Assembly: GCA_028622995.1 (NCBI GenBank)
Contig: JAJQJQ010000048.1
Coordinates: forward strand, 124,001-188,000
Origin: Panagrolaimus kolymaensis
Lineage: Eukaryota > Nematoda > Chromadorea > Rhabditida > Panagrolaimidae
DNA length: 64,000 nucleotides
Direction of reading: 5' to 3'
Shown here: positions 14,501 through 24,808 of the stretch, piece after piece
Position numbering within the stretch: position 1 is the first letter of the stretch
Layout: the number at the start of each line of letters is the position of its first letter
Notes under the pieces: generated by a model
The model's input: the letters and a program-made list of their open reading frames with translations, nothing else
Told to the model about the DNA's origin: nothing
Databases searched by the model: none
Position numbers and translations under genes: made by a program

Positions 14501-14776
14501 AGTATCATAAATGGAATTTGTGGATGAATCATTTTTAATATCAATTTTTAATTCTTCTTGAACTCCATTTTCTGTTGGTGGTTTAATATCTTTTTCATCA
14601 TCACTCGGTTCTGATTTAGCTTCAACACCTTTTTCAATGTTTTCCATTTTTACATCGCCATTAGTTTCTGGGATTTCAGATTTTATTATATTTTCAGCTG
14701 TCGTTGTTGTTGCTGCTGCTGCTTTTACGTTGTTTAATAAAGTTTCATTTTTCTCTCCAGCAATTGGCTCTTCCAT
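8584..14776 (-). CDS. rsf1: RSF1-like remodelling and spacing factor subunit (DDT/WHIM + PHD)
   Basis: Twelve exons, 5' to 3' on the minus strand: 14776-14371, 14171-13933, 13873-13713, 13650-13350, 13293-13114, 12785-12097, 11985-11821, 11737-11605, 11549-11498, 10542-10425, 10363-8825, 8770-8584; 1389 residues. RSF1 is the large partner of ISWI (SNF2H) in the RSF nucleosome-spacing complex. The N-terminal region (about residues 95-260) has the RSF1 pattern: EICSFFNFF, then LIDLHLTLLRKIGYKA, then LCGRQFDFNLKF and RLYTEEPEDESGGTW. A C4HC3 PHD finger lies at about 585-632 (CMQC...CDMC...WFCPTC). The YIGVSLNNVIP and VDYKFSAYDEQ motifs follow, then a GLGRGKDMANI box and a long acidic/basic tail with a Pro/Met-rich end. 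TTTCAG six bases before the ATG may be a trans-splice acceptor. Confidence 0.88.
10543..11497 (-). other. longest RSF1 intron (955 bp), no nested gene seen
   Basis: AT-rich intron bounded by GTATGTG and a T-rich acceptor. Short frames in it show no family similarity. Other introns of this gene, apart from the SINE-bearing one, are much shorter. Confidence 0.55.
12842..13053 (-). mobile_element. tRNA-derived SINE-like element, copy 1 (in RSF1 intron)
   Basis: On the minus strand it opens with TGGCGCAGTGGTT, a pol III A-box-like tRNA head. A B-box-like GTTCGAGC follows, and the element ends in a tail (12842-12909) with GGTTCCCATCCTGCGGATAA and CGCTATTCGCTGGAGTGACC. The same head and tail occur at 41.75-41.95 kb. 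A 4-nt indel separates the two tails, otherwise nearly identical over about 65 bp. The element lies wholly in the intron between exons ending at 13114 and starting at 12785. The middle is diverged from copy 2, so subfamilies may exist. No ORF. Confidence 0.7.
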
Positions 14777-15219
14777 GGCTAACTGAAATGGATTTTGAAA
14801 AATCAATAATGATAAATAAAATTTATAAAAAATTTAATTGGAAAAAATAAATTCGCGATCGAAATTTTATAAAGCAAAAAAATGTTTTTCATTTCAGTTA
14901 AAAAAAAGCTTTTCTTTTTCCATTCATTCGATGGTCGGTCGTCAAAGACGCGCAAGTGAAGTTTAAAGGTTCTCATCGCGACTACCCTGAATTGATTTTG
15001 CGTAAACAGTTAGTGAAAAAGATATTCACCCAATGCGCCCCTAAAAAAATTGCTAAGTTGTTCAGTTTTCCATTTTTAAAGATATTTCATTTGCTTGATT
15101 TTATTCCATTTTTTCCGCGATTTTTTTAGAAAGAAATTTTCTTAATTTTTTTTATTAATATTAATTATTTTATAGGTTTTGTCTTTAAATCGTTACCAAA
15201 CGTACCTTGATACACCAAG
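14777..15219. promoter_or_regulatory. divergent promoter region of RSF1 and ribosomal protein P0
   Basis: The 443 bp between the two divergent ATGs must hold both promoters. A minus-strand acceptor TTTCAG lies at about 14783. A plus-strand TTTTATAG ends at 15175, 44 nt before the P0 ATG, and may be an SL site or a 5' UTR intron end. No TATA box is clear. Confidence 0.5.
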
Positions 15220-16449
15220 ATGGTCAGGGAAGACAAAACTGTCTGGAAGAAGAATTACTTCGATCGCCTCCAAGTAAGCATAATCTCATAAATTCCATTC
15301 CCTTTTTAAGTATCATCCATTTTTAGACCTATTTTTCTGATTACCCCAAATGTCTTCTCGTAGGAGTTGATAATGTTGGTTCAAAACAAATGCAAGAAAT
15401 TCGTGGAGCTATGCGAGGACATGGTGAAATTCTTATGGGAAAAAATACTATGATTCGTCGAGCCATTCGTGGACATCTTCATCAAACCCCCGAACTTGAA
15501 CGCTTGCTTCCTTACATCGTTGGAAACATTGGCTTCGTTTTCACTAATGACGATCTTGGTGAAACTCGTAAAAAGCTTTTGGAAAACAAACGTGTAAGCC
15601 CTTTTTTCTTTTATATCCAATTTTGAGCCTTCCACGCTTCGCAAACTAGCAATAAATGCTTTTATTGCGTTAAATATATATATTAAATGAAGGTAGAAAA
15701 AAGGATATTTCCAATCCAGTCTCCTTTGCACTTTTTTGCTTAGAAAGACAGGAGTGAAATCGACAAACAAAAACTTTTCTATAAAATCAAAGACTAAATA
15801 TTTTTTTCTTTAGGGTGCTCCCGCTAAAGCTGGTGCCATTGCTCCATGTGATGTTAAACTTGAACCACAAAATACTGGTATGGGCCCAGAAAAGACTTCA
15901 TTCTTCCAAGCTCTTCAAATTCCAACTAAAATTTCTCGTGGTACCATTGAAATTCTTAATGATGTTCATATCATTAAAGTTGGTGAAAAGGTTGGTGCTT
16001 CTGAAGCTGCCCTTTTGAACATGTTAAACATCCAACCATTCTCATATGGTCTTGTTGTTCAACAAGTTTATGATAATGGAGCTATTTATTCTCCTGATGT
16101 TCTTGATGTCACCAAAGCTGATTTGATTCAACGCTTCCAACAAGGAGTCAATAACATTGCTTCGGTTTCTCTTAAAATTGGTTATCCAACCAAAGCTTCA
16201 GTTCCTCATTCCATTGCAAATGCCCTCAAAAATATGTTGGCTATTGCTGCGGTTACTGACGTCAAATTCAAGGAAGCTGAACGACTCAAGGAATATTTGG
16301 CTGATCCATCCAAATTTGCTTCAGCAGCCGCTCCAGCTGCAGCCGCTGCTCCAGCCGCCGCTGCTGCCCCGGCTGCTGCAGCTAAAAAGGAAGAAGAAGC
16401 TAAAGAAGATACAGAAGATGAAGACATGGGCTTCGGTCTCTTTGACTAA
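15220..16449 (+). CDS. rpp-0: 60S acidic ribosomal protein P0
   Basis: Exons 15220-15273, 15327-15593 and 15814-16449 give 318 residues, the usual length for P0. The start [14 protein letters not shown] is typical. The L10-fold core follows with [13 protein letters not shown], then the P0-specific insertion ([19 protein letters not shown]) and an Ala-rich hinge at about residues 285-300. The protein ends in the conserved P-protein tail [10 protein letters not shown], which recruits elongation factors to the GTPase centre. P0 anchors P1/P2 dimers on the large-subunit stalk. A polyadenylation signal AATAAA lies near 16500. TCTP starts 213 bp after the stop on the same strand. Confidence 0.97.
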
Positions 16450-16620
16450 AGATCTTTGCGTTTATATAACATTTCATTTTCTTTATCTGTTATTTGAAAA
16501 ATAAAAATCTGTTGTTTGGAATTCCCTTTTTTTTTAATTTGATTATTTTTTCTATGAGTTTGTATTTACTCATTGTTACTTGCTTTTTTATGCCCTCGAT
16601 TTTTCCCCACTAATTTTTTA

Positions 16621-16632
16621 TTTTCTTTACAG
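16621..16632 (+). promoter_or_regulatory. candidate trans-splice acceptor between P0 and TCTP
   Basis: TTTTCTTTACAG is a strong 3' splice acceptor. It sits about 130 nt after the P0 polyadenylation signal and 30 nt before the TCTP ATG. This is the arrangement seen at downstream cistrons of nematode operons. A monocistronic TCTP transcript with its own promoter cannot be excluded. Confidence 0.45.
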
Positions 16633-16662
16633 AATACTAAGGGTTACTTTTCATTTTCAATC

Positions 16663-17478
16663 ATGCTTCTCTTCAAGGATGCTTTCACAGGTAAGCTTTA
16701 GTTTTTATATTTTTTTAATAATATGCATTCCCATGAACCTTAAACTGTGGAGGATGCACTTGAGTGATATGTAATTTTTTTTACAATATACTTGAGTATT
16801 TCTGTATCTCCTTGGTGAGTCATATTAGTGGGATATTAAAGGTTAACCTCGTCGATTGGGATTAGTTCATTTTGAACTTTTACCTTTTGCACCTTGGTCA
16901 CATTTTTAAAACTTAACTTTACTTTTATGGATTAATAATACTTTTAAATTTATTTTTTTATAGAAGACGAACTTTCTTCTGATTCATTCCCCATGAAACT
17001 TGTCGACAATCTCATTTATGAGTTTAAAGGACGTCACGTCGTTCGAAAGGAAGGCGAAATTTCCCTTGCTGGTTCAAATCCATCAGCTGAAGAAGAAGGC
17101 GAAGATGGTTCAGATGAACATGTCGAACGTGGAATTGATTTCGTTCTCAATCATCGACTTGTTGAAATGAATTGCTATGAAGATATGAACACCTTTAAAT
17201 CATATATTAAAGGGTTTATGAAAAAAATCATTGAACATATGCAAAAGATTGGAAAATCTGAAGCGGAAGTAAATGCATTTAAAACCAATATTCAAAAATG
17301 GGTTGTTTCTCTCATGGCTAAAGATCGCTTCAAAAATTTTGCTTTCTTCATTGGAGAAAATATGGCTGAAGGTCGTGGAGAAGGCCAAGTCGCCATCGTT
17401 GAATATCGCGATACTGAAGAAGGTGAAGTACCGACTTTAATGCTCATTAAAGAAGCCCTTGTTGAAGAAAAACAATAA
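16663..17478 (+). CDS. tct-1: translationally controlled tumour protein (TCTP)
   Basis: Exons 16663-16690 and 16964-17478 give 180 residues; TCTPs are about 170-180. The start MLLFKDAFTEDELSSDSFPM matches the conserved N-terminus. It continues with the acidic loop and VDFVLNHRL-like segment (GIDFVLNHRLVEMNCYE), the helical hairpin (YIKGFMKKIIEHM), and a C-terminal TCTP signature near GEGQVAIVEYRD. TCTP is an abundant cytosolic calcium/tubulin-binding protein linked to growth control. The intron after codon 9 splits a Glu codon. It follows P0 closely on the same strand. A polyadenylation AATAAA lies near 17610. Confidence 0.96.
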
Positions 17479-17966
17479 TAAATAACTGTGTTATTTGTTT
17501 GATTTTTCTGTTATCATGTTACGTTTCTGTTTCTTTACTTTTTTTGCGTACTTCTTTCAATGACTTTTTTATAATATATTTTATATCTATTTGTGTTGTT
17601 TTTTTCTGAATAAATTTGGTCTTTATTCCTATCTTTTTTTGTGTGCAACAATTCGGGGAAGAAAAATGAGACGCATAAAAATTCCCGTAAAAAATAAATC
17701 AAACTAAAAGCCTTGGAATGAGACAGTCCAACACCATAGCAAAAATTACTACCAATATCACTTTCACTTCTCTAACATATATGTATTCGAAAATTATTTA
17801 ATCGATTTACTTTTTAAGCCATGTTTGTTATTTTAAAGCTTGCATATAAATTTGCTGATAAAAGCATTTTTTTGCTATTGATTATGCTTTATTTAAGTTT
17901 TATGCTTTCATAACAAAAAAAGTTATTTGACTTTAAAATAAGTTTTTTCCCAAAAATTTTGCAAAA

Positions 17967-18720
17967 ATGGTAATCCATGTTGGAATAGATATTTCTATTG
18001 AGAAAGTTTCAATATTTGATTCTGAAACTGAAGAAGAACGAAGCTTTCAAATTTCACCAAGTAAGTTTTATTCGAGGTCAAACATTAGAGAAACATGAAT
18101 AAACCAAGCTTTGTTTTTTGGAGCAAATTTATTAGGAGTTTTTTCTTTCAATGCAACTTTCTTTAGTTGATGAAACAAGTGATTATTACATTGACGAAAT
18201 GTTTAAAGATATAAAATCTAAAATAAATGGGAGACTTGGAAATGTTTGTATTTGTTGGCCGTATGATTATGATTTTATTGAAAATAGCATAAGACATAAT
18301 GAAGTTAAAAATCAATTTGTTCAATGCGGACTCAATCATGGATTTTTATCAGTGGAAATAATTATTGAATATGAAGCAAAATTATTGGAAGCCATTTCCC
18401 ATTCTCCTTGTCACATAAAAAATAATGATTTTGTTTGGATTATCGATAGTCAAACTTGGTATGCATGGCAAAAACTTAATAATCAAATAAAGTTTATCAT
18501 TACTGAATCAATTGGAAATATTACAAAAGAACATTTGGGATGGAAATGTAAATTATCGCGAGGTATACCAAATGTAATATTTTATTGTCATCAAGATAAA
18601 CTTGTTCGATTTATTATTCAAAGAACATTTCCAAACTGTCAAGTTTTTCCAGTTAAATTTCCATGCAATATTTATTCTAAATGGGCACTTTCAAAAGCTC
18701 GAGGACTTCAATATTTCTAA
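17967..18720 (+). CDS. degenerate Hsp70/actin-fold ATPase-like protein, function unknown
   Basis: Exons 17967-18060 and 18167-18720 join through an ATT codon into 215 residues. I do not recognise it as a named gene. The order of segments mimics an Hsp70 nucleotide-binding domain. HVGIDISIEKVSIFD stands where VGIDLGTT occurs. CICWPYDYD stands where Hsp70s have the VPAYF strand. GFLSVEIIIEYEAKLLEAI stands where the IINEPTAAA helix lies, and DFVWIIDSQTW where the DLGGGT loop lies. A VIFYCHQDKLV strand then matches the GGSSRIP position. All phosphate-binding motifs are replaced, so ATP hydrolysis is unlikely. It is also far shorter than a full NBD (about 380). It may be a decayed paralogue still kept as an open frame. 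Confidence 0.5.
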
Positions 18721-19210
18721 TCCAAGTATGTCGGTCAAACAATAATGAAAGAATTTTTTTCGTTCAAGAAATGGAAACTTTTTTCAACAATTTTTTCTTT
18801 CTTGATTTTTCAATTCTTTATTGCTATAATAAATCTATGCTTACTTTCGAGCTTTTTAAAAAGTATTTCTTCTCAAAAAAGTAATCAAGATTTGACTTTC
18901 TGTATTTCATTATTTGTAATAAATAAAACTTGATTTTTGTATTCTTCTCTTTATTATTACTTTGGGGAAATTTATGGGCGAGAAAAAAAGTTAAGTTTGA
19001 ATTGAATTGCATTATTTTTTCATCTCTTTTCATCGATCACAAAAAAAAGAAGTGCGAAACAATTTATGGAAAATTATTGATGCGTTTGTTTTGGACTGCC
19101 GCTATTTTTCATTTTTATGCATGCAAAGTTTTCTTTTATATTTATGTCGAAAACTTTGAGTGAGTGAAGTCTTTCCTTTTTGATTGTTGCAAAAACTAAA
19201 CAATAAAAAA

Positions 19211-20033
19211 ATGCTCATCGCGGCTGCAGCTGAACGAAATAAAAATGAAATTTTAAAAGTTTTAAAACTTTATGTTGATTCTTCTAAACAATATAAAGTT
19301 TGTTTTTTCCGTTGAATTTTGAAACTAAAGTTAGAAATAATTTTAGTGTTTGGAAATAGCAAGTGGAACGGGAGCTCATGTTGCTTGTTTTGCTAATGAA
19401 TTACCCAATGTTGAGTTTCAACCATCAGAGCATAATCCTCGAGCCCTTCATAGCATTGTAGCTTATGTTGATAAATATCGAGTAAGTAAACCTTTTTCTG
19501 TTTGAATCAATAACCCAACTTTAAAACTTTTTTATATATTCTTTCATTCTCGCCATTAATTACTCCAAAACTTTTTAGTATCCAAATATTCGAATTCCAT
19601 TATTTATTGATGCAACTAAAACACCCGATTTATGGGCTTTACCACAAGATTATTCACCTGAAAGTGTTGATCTTATATTGAATATAAACATGATACATAT
19701 ATGTCCAAATGCAGCGATTGAAGGTTTATTCAAAGCTGCTGAAGGTTTACTTAAACGTGGAACAGGTTTAATGATTACTTATGGACCATATGCGTTTGAT
19801 GGAAAAATTAGTCCTGAATCGAATGTAAACTTTCATAATGGTTTAAAAAGTCAAAATCATGAATGGGGCCTTCGAGATGTTAAAGAACTCAAAGAAGTAA
19901 GTCGAGATTTGGCTGATGAAATAATTAATGAAAGGTTTCGTTTTAGCTTGGAAAAAGACATGGGTTGTTGTTAGAGAAAATTCATGAAATGCCTGCAAAT
20001 AATCATTGTTTAGTTTTTCGAAGAAACGAATAG
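19211..20033 (+). CDS. mettl26: METTL26 (UPF0585/DUF938) methyltransferase-like protein
   Basis: Exons 19211-19297, 19347-19481, 19579-19896 and 19947-20033 give 208 residues, the family's normal length. Family landmarks are in order: MLIAAAAERNK start, the SAM-binding LEIASGTGAHVACFA loop (motif I), FQPSEHNPRALHSI, then INMIHICP, LITYGPYAFDGKISPES-type block (here MITYGPYAFDGKISPESN), HEWGLRD, and MPANNHCLVFRRN at the end. The fold is a class I methyltransferase; its substrate is not established. The terminator region is shared with convergent family gene A, 132 bp away. Confidence 0.93.
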
Positions 20034-20165
20034 TAATAAACTTTTTATTTACATATTCTCATTTTAAACTTTTTACGATCTATGTTAACGGAACTTTCAA
20101 TAGTTTAATAAAAAGTAAAAGCTTATCACAGATAAGAAAGAGACATTCATGAAGCAAAAAAAAGG

Positions 20166-21976
20166 TTATTTATACTTATTTGCAATCCAAATGGAATAAT
20201 GGAAGCAATCTCCAAGACCAAAGCCACTAACAGAAAAAGCATTAGCATCCCGATCAAATTTGGGTGAAACATATCCAATAATTGAATGTGGAACCATTTT
20301 GATAACAGCAATATCAGTGACACCCAGGCATTTTTCTTGGATCATATCAACGACGTTGCCAATATTTTTTCCATTAGCTTTTTCACAAATTTTACTTTCA
20401 TTTAAAAAATTCCAAAATGGGCATTCAACATAACTTTGTTTTGTTGTTAGTGGCTTTCGGTTTGTTATAACAAAAGCATTTCTTCCTTTGTAATTTGAAA
20501 CAATGAAAACATTTCCTTTCATAATGAATCGAGAATCTTCAATTTCGATGTTTTTATCATAAACTCCAATGGCAAAGTTATAATTTTTGAAGTTTTCAGT
20601 GACATTGTCATAAATGTTTGAGGAAGTTAAAGAATTACTACTTCCATCATTCAAGTGCAATTTAACGATGGATGTCATGTTTTCGTTAAACTCTTTCTGA
20701 AACAAAAGTTTACGGCGATAAAGTAATAATAGCTTTTTTTTTTTAAGTTGAAGCAAGACCAAGGCTGTCAATGTTATTTTAGTTTACATCCAAAAGAAAA
20801 AAGATGCTTTGTTCAAATTATTTTTTCTTACTTTTTTATCAAGATTTTTCCATTGAATCACTCGCAATAAATTTTGTATTGAATTTTTCCAATTTTGAGA
20901 ATGACCATTTAGAAGATGATTATTGGTATTAGCAATATTACAAGCGGCATTAGCCATAATCTGAATTGAGTAACTTTGTTATGAATTTGTGAATTTCTAT
21001 CACTTTTGGCTCTTACAAATTGTTTTATAGCTGCAAAAAACATATTTGCAATGTCATTAAAAAGTTGGTCATTTAATGGATCAGGATTTATTGTTTCATT
21101 CAAAGTTTGTGGCACCGCGAGTTCAAAATCCTACAAAAAGTTTAGACTTTTGAAGAAAAAAAAATGTATCAGACAACTAAAAACCTCCCAAAATCTTACT
21201 TGAAAACCCCAAGCTTCTAAAAGCCTATATCCAATAATCCTTTTTTCATCTTCATCTTGAAACAAACTATTAAAATACATTTTAGTTATATTTGGAAAGG
21301 CATTCAACCATCGAATTGAGTGCTAAAAAAAAAATTTTTCTTTTGACGATTTTTGAAAGAAAGTATTTCTTTCCAAAATTCATGATACATATTTTCCTCT
21401 TAAATTTTGAGATATAAGAACTCACATCTAAATGAACATTTTTTACAGCTTGAGAATAACCTGCCTCAATTTGGTCTTCCATTTTTTCTATTTCTATTAC
21501 AACTTTAACAATCATATTTTTAATTTCATTAAATATAATACTCTAAAAAGGATTTTTTTGGGTGGTGGCTACGTTTTAAACAATGGGTTTTTTTATTTGA
21601 TAAAATCCAAAAATATACTCACAGAAGAATTTTGAGCAGAATTTACTTCATTTCTTATCCATTCTCTAAGACTTTCGCCTAATGTGAAAATTTTATAATT
21701 TGTTACCAATGTATCATCAACAATTTCATCCAAATCCATTGGTGGTGAACTTTCATCCAATTGAAATTTCGACCATAAATTAAGGGTATGATTTAAATTT
21801 TCAAGAAGGAGTTTAGCTTTTTTATCATCTGTAATTATGGGACGGCGCGTATTGGAAATTATAAATGCGAATTGTATGCCATCCCCATCTTTGGTAATTT
21901 CAGTGGATTGAGCCATTACGAAGGAGCCAATGGAAAATAATAAAAGAAAAATAGCAAGCGCAAAAGTCCGAGACAT
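20166..21976 (-). CDS. array gene A: secreted protein of the tandem GLGDCFHYS family
   Basis: Six exons, all split at phase 0: 21976-21623, 21542-21426, 21322-21200, 21130-21017, 20960-20832, 20696-20166; 455 residues. A signal peptide (MSRTFALAIFLLLFSIGSF) is followed by a short variable region without a mucin linker. Helical exons follow (NDQLFNDIANMFFAAIKQF is typical), then the conserved last exon of 176 residues. That exon carries Cys in VECPFW, KICEK, QEKC and GDCFH, and ends GYVSPKFDRD...GLGDCFHYSIWIANK. No known domain is recognised. Secretion is inferred from the leader and paired Cys. An acceptor TTTTAG ends 3 nt before the ATG. It is closest to B (same exon 1 and last-exon lengths). 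Confidence 0.8.
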
Positions 21977-22204
21977 TTCCTAAAATCCAAAGATTATAAA
22001 GAAAAATGAGTAAAGATTTTCTTTTTATTCGAAAAGCAAAACGAAAAAATAAAATTCAGTTTACAAAAAAAAACATCAAAAAGCATGATCGATAAAAATG
22101 AGATAAGCTGACTAATAAAAAAAAACGCAGTCGAGTTCAAAAATAGACGGAGATACAAGAATGAAGAAAATCAAAAGTCTAAAATTCAAGTGAACGGAAG
22201 TAAG

Positions 22205-22276
22205 GCTGTTCTAGTTATTTTTATGTTTGTTTTTTTCTCTGTCTACTGATCATTGAGGAGGTAGAGCTGATTCATA
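22205..22276 (-). promoter_or_regulatory. array promoter module of gene A
   Basis: A diverged copy of the shared module. Read on the minus strand it has an ATGAATCAGC box, a GTAGAC core in place of the CCGGTGGCAGAC motif, and a TATA-like ACATAAAAATAACTAGAAC about 235 bp before the ATG. Confidence 0.45.
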
Positions 22277-22463
22277 GTTTGTTTATCATAAGTATGAAAT
22301 TTGAGTTGATCTTTTTTATCAATCAAAAATCAATTTTTGCCTGATTTTTTATGATTAAATGGACCTTTTTGTGGTATAATAAGGAATTTATATAACAAGC
22401 GTTAATTTTTATTCAACAATAGAACCAAACAAAATCGGTACAAAATAAAAAGCTTACAACAAA

Positions 22464-24175
22464 TTAAGTAAATTTGTTTGCAATCCAAATGGAATAGTGA
22501 AAGCAATCACCAAGTCCGATGCCACTAACAGAAAAAGCATTAGCATCGCGATCAAATTTAGGTGAAACATATCCAATAATTGAATGTGGAACCATTCGAA
22601 TTATTGCAATATCAGTAACACCGGTGCATTTTTGTTTTATCATATCCACGACGTTACTAATATTCTTTCCATTTGCATTTTCACAAATTTCGTTTTCATT
22701 TAAAAAATTCCAAAATGGGCATTCAACATATTTTTGACTTCTCTTTAGAGGCTTTCGGTTTGCTATAACAAAAGCATTTCTTCCGTTGTAACTATCAACA
22801 ATATAAACATTTCCTTCGATGATAATGGGAGGAGACGTAACATTAAAGCGTACATTGTAAACAGCGACAGCAAAATCGTACTTTTCAAAAGTTTCGGTTA
22901 AATTAGTGTAAATATTTTCAGCTATTTCTGAGTTATCAGATCCATCGGTTAAATAACATTGAATGGTTGACATCAAAGTGTCGTTAAATTCTCTCTGAAA
23001 TGTTTTCCAATTCAAAAATTTATTACTAATTTTAAGGAAAAGAAAAATATATACCTTCCGAATGAAATTTTTCCAATCAATATCCTCCAAAATTTCTTTG
23101 ATTGAGTCTGCCCAATTTTTAAAATACCCAGTTTTGGGTAATTCGGGTTTACTATTTTCTGCTTCAAAAGCAGCATTAACCATAATCTAAAAAAGGCAAA
23201 TTAAAGAATGTCGAGAAAATATATATATATATTTTTTGCTTACAAGTTGTTTTATGGCAGCAACAAACATGTTTGCAATGTCTTGAGAAAGTTGATCATT
23301 CAAAGGATCAAAGTTAATCGTCATATCCAAAGTCTCTTTAACTGTATGATGGAGGATCTATAAAATTTGAATTATGGCTAAAATAAAGCTAAATTCATCA
23401 ACTATAATTTTTACGTCCAAGGCACTATAACCATAATCATAAATGGTGGTGAAATTGTTTTGATAGGAGCTATTGAGATACATTTTAATTAAATTAGTAT
23501 AGTTTTTTATTTTGTCTTCCATTAATCGCTAAAAAACAAATAAGGATAAAAAAGAAGCTAAAAAAATGGATCAAAATCATACGTAAAAAGTTGAATTTAA
23601 ATCTCCCCGAACTTCATGATCTGGAACTTGGTGAAGGCCTTTATCAATTTCATCATCCATTTTTTCAAGTTCGATTATAACTTTATCAGTCGCATTTTTA
23701 ATTTCAGCGAATATAAGAGTCTAAACATTAAAAAGTATTTTGCTACTAAATATTTTCTTTTTTTTTCGTTATAAAAATAGAGTCATAATTTTGGATGTCT
23801 AAGGAGACTCTAAAAACTTACAAAATTTTGAGCTGATTCCTCTGATTTTAGCCAATCTTTAAGATCTTTACTTAACATAAAAAGTTTATAAATTGTTGTC
23901 ATGGTTTCATCACTAGCTCTAATCACTTTATTGAGGGCCCTGATACTATTGTTGTCATTCAAATCATAATAAAAATTGGACAATACTTCAAGAGTATCAT
24001 TTAAAGCTTCAAGAAGTTCAACTCTTCTATCGTTTGGAATTTGGGGAACAGCAATGCTAGTTTTATTAATGGATTGCGTGGTAATAGCATTGGTAGAATC
24101 AGTGGATTCTGCCATGGCAAAGGAGCCAATGGAAAATAATAAAAGAAAAACACCTAATACAAAAGTTTGTGACAT
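22464..24175 (-). CDS. array gene B: secreted protein of the tandem GLGDCFHYS family
   Basis: Six phase-0 exons: 24175-23822, 23720-23583, 23528-23415, 23357-23244, 23186-23055, 22994-22464; 460 residues. The signal peptide is MSQTFVLGVFLLLFSIGSFA. The middle exons repeat the family pattern: NATDKVIIELEKMDDEIDKG, then FDPLNDQLSQDIANMF. The last exon is identical in length to A's (531 nt) and keeps all four Cys and SGIGLGDCFHYSIWIANKF. The exon-5 Cys that follows IMxNAA in A, C, D and E is replaced by Phe here. A conserved GTTGAATAAAAA polyadenylation signal lies just after the stop. Function unknown. Confidence 0.8.
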
Positions 24176-24372
24176 TGCCTAAAATTTACAGTCGATAATA
24201 AAATTCGAACAGTTTAACAACAAAATGATTGAAAGCCAGGTCGATAAATAAAAAGAAAATATAACATGAATAACCAAAACATCTGGGGTAAAGGAAAGGA
24301 AATAATACACGAGCAAGCAGCAACAGCAACAGATTTTCAAAAAAAAATGAGAAAACAGTGTAATCGAAAGCC

Positions 24373-24446
24373 ATGTTACTCGAGTTATTTATATGTTGTA
24401 TTTTGAGAGCATCGATCTTTCGAGATACGTTTATGATTCATTCACT
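24373..24446 (-). promoter_or_regulatory. array promoter module of gene B
   Basis: On the minus strand: a GAATGAATCATAAA box, then CATATAAATAACTCGAGTAA, a good TATA box fused to a CTCGAGTAAC motif, about 200-220 bp before the ATG. The CCGGTGGCAGAC motif is not preserved between them. Confidence 0.55.
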
Positions 24447-24808
24447 GATATGAACACGACTTACTTAAAACATGGGTATGAAACTCCAATTTGACTAAGC
24501 CTGAAATTTTTTGCAAAGCATCCTTTGGAATAAACATAAAAATTTTTGTCATTTTTAAACCTTTTTTTGCATAGGTTCTCAATAATCTCTAGTAGAAGCC
24601 TATTTATTATCTTACTGTATATGTATTTGCAAATCATATTTGTAATGAATAAAAAATGACTTTTGTATTTTATTTGTGTCATTTGTTTTTGAGAAGGAAT
24701 GAGAGTGTAAAATAACCTTTAGGCTTTGTTTTTGAAAAAATGATAACATGAAAAAACTTTTTATTCAACAATGGAGACAAACTTTTGACATGGTAAATTA
24801 AAAGTTAA

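Noticed and set aside
15381..15770. Minus-strand 129-codon frame overlapping ribosomal protein P0
   Set aside because: It is antisense to P0 exon 2 and intron, with no independent support.
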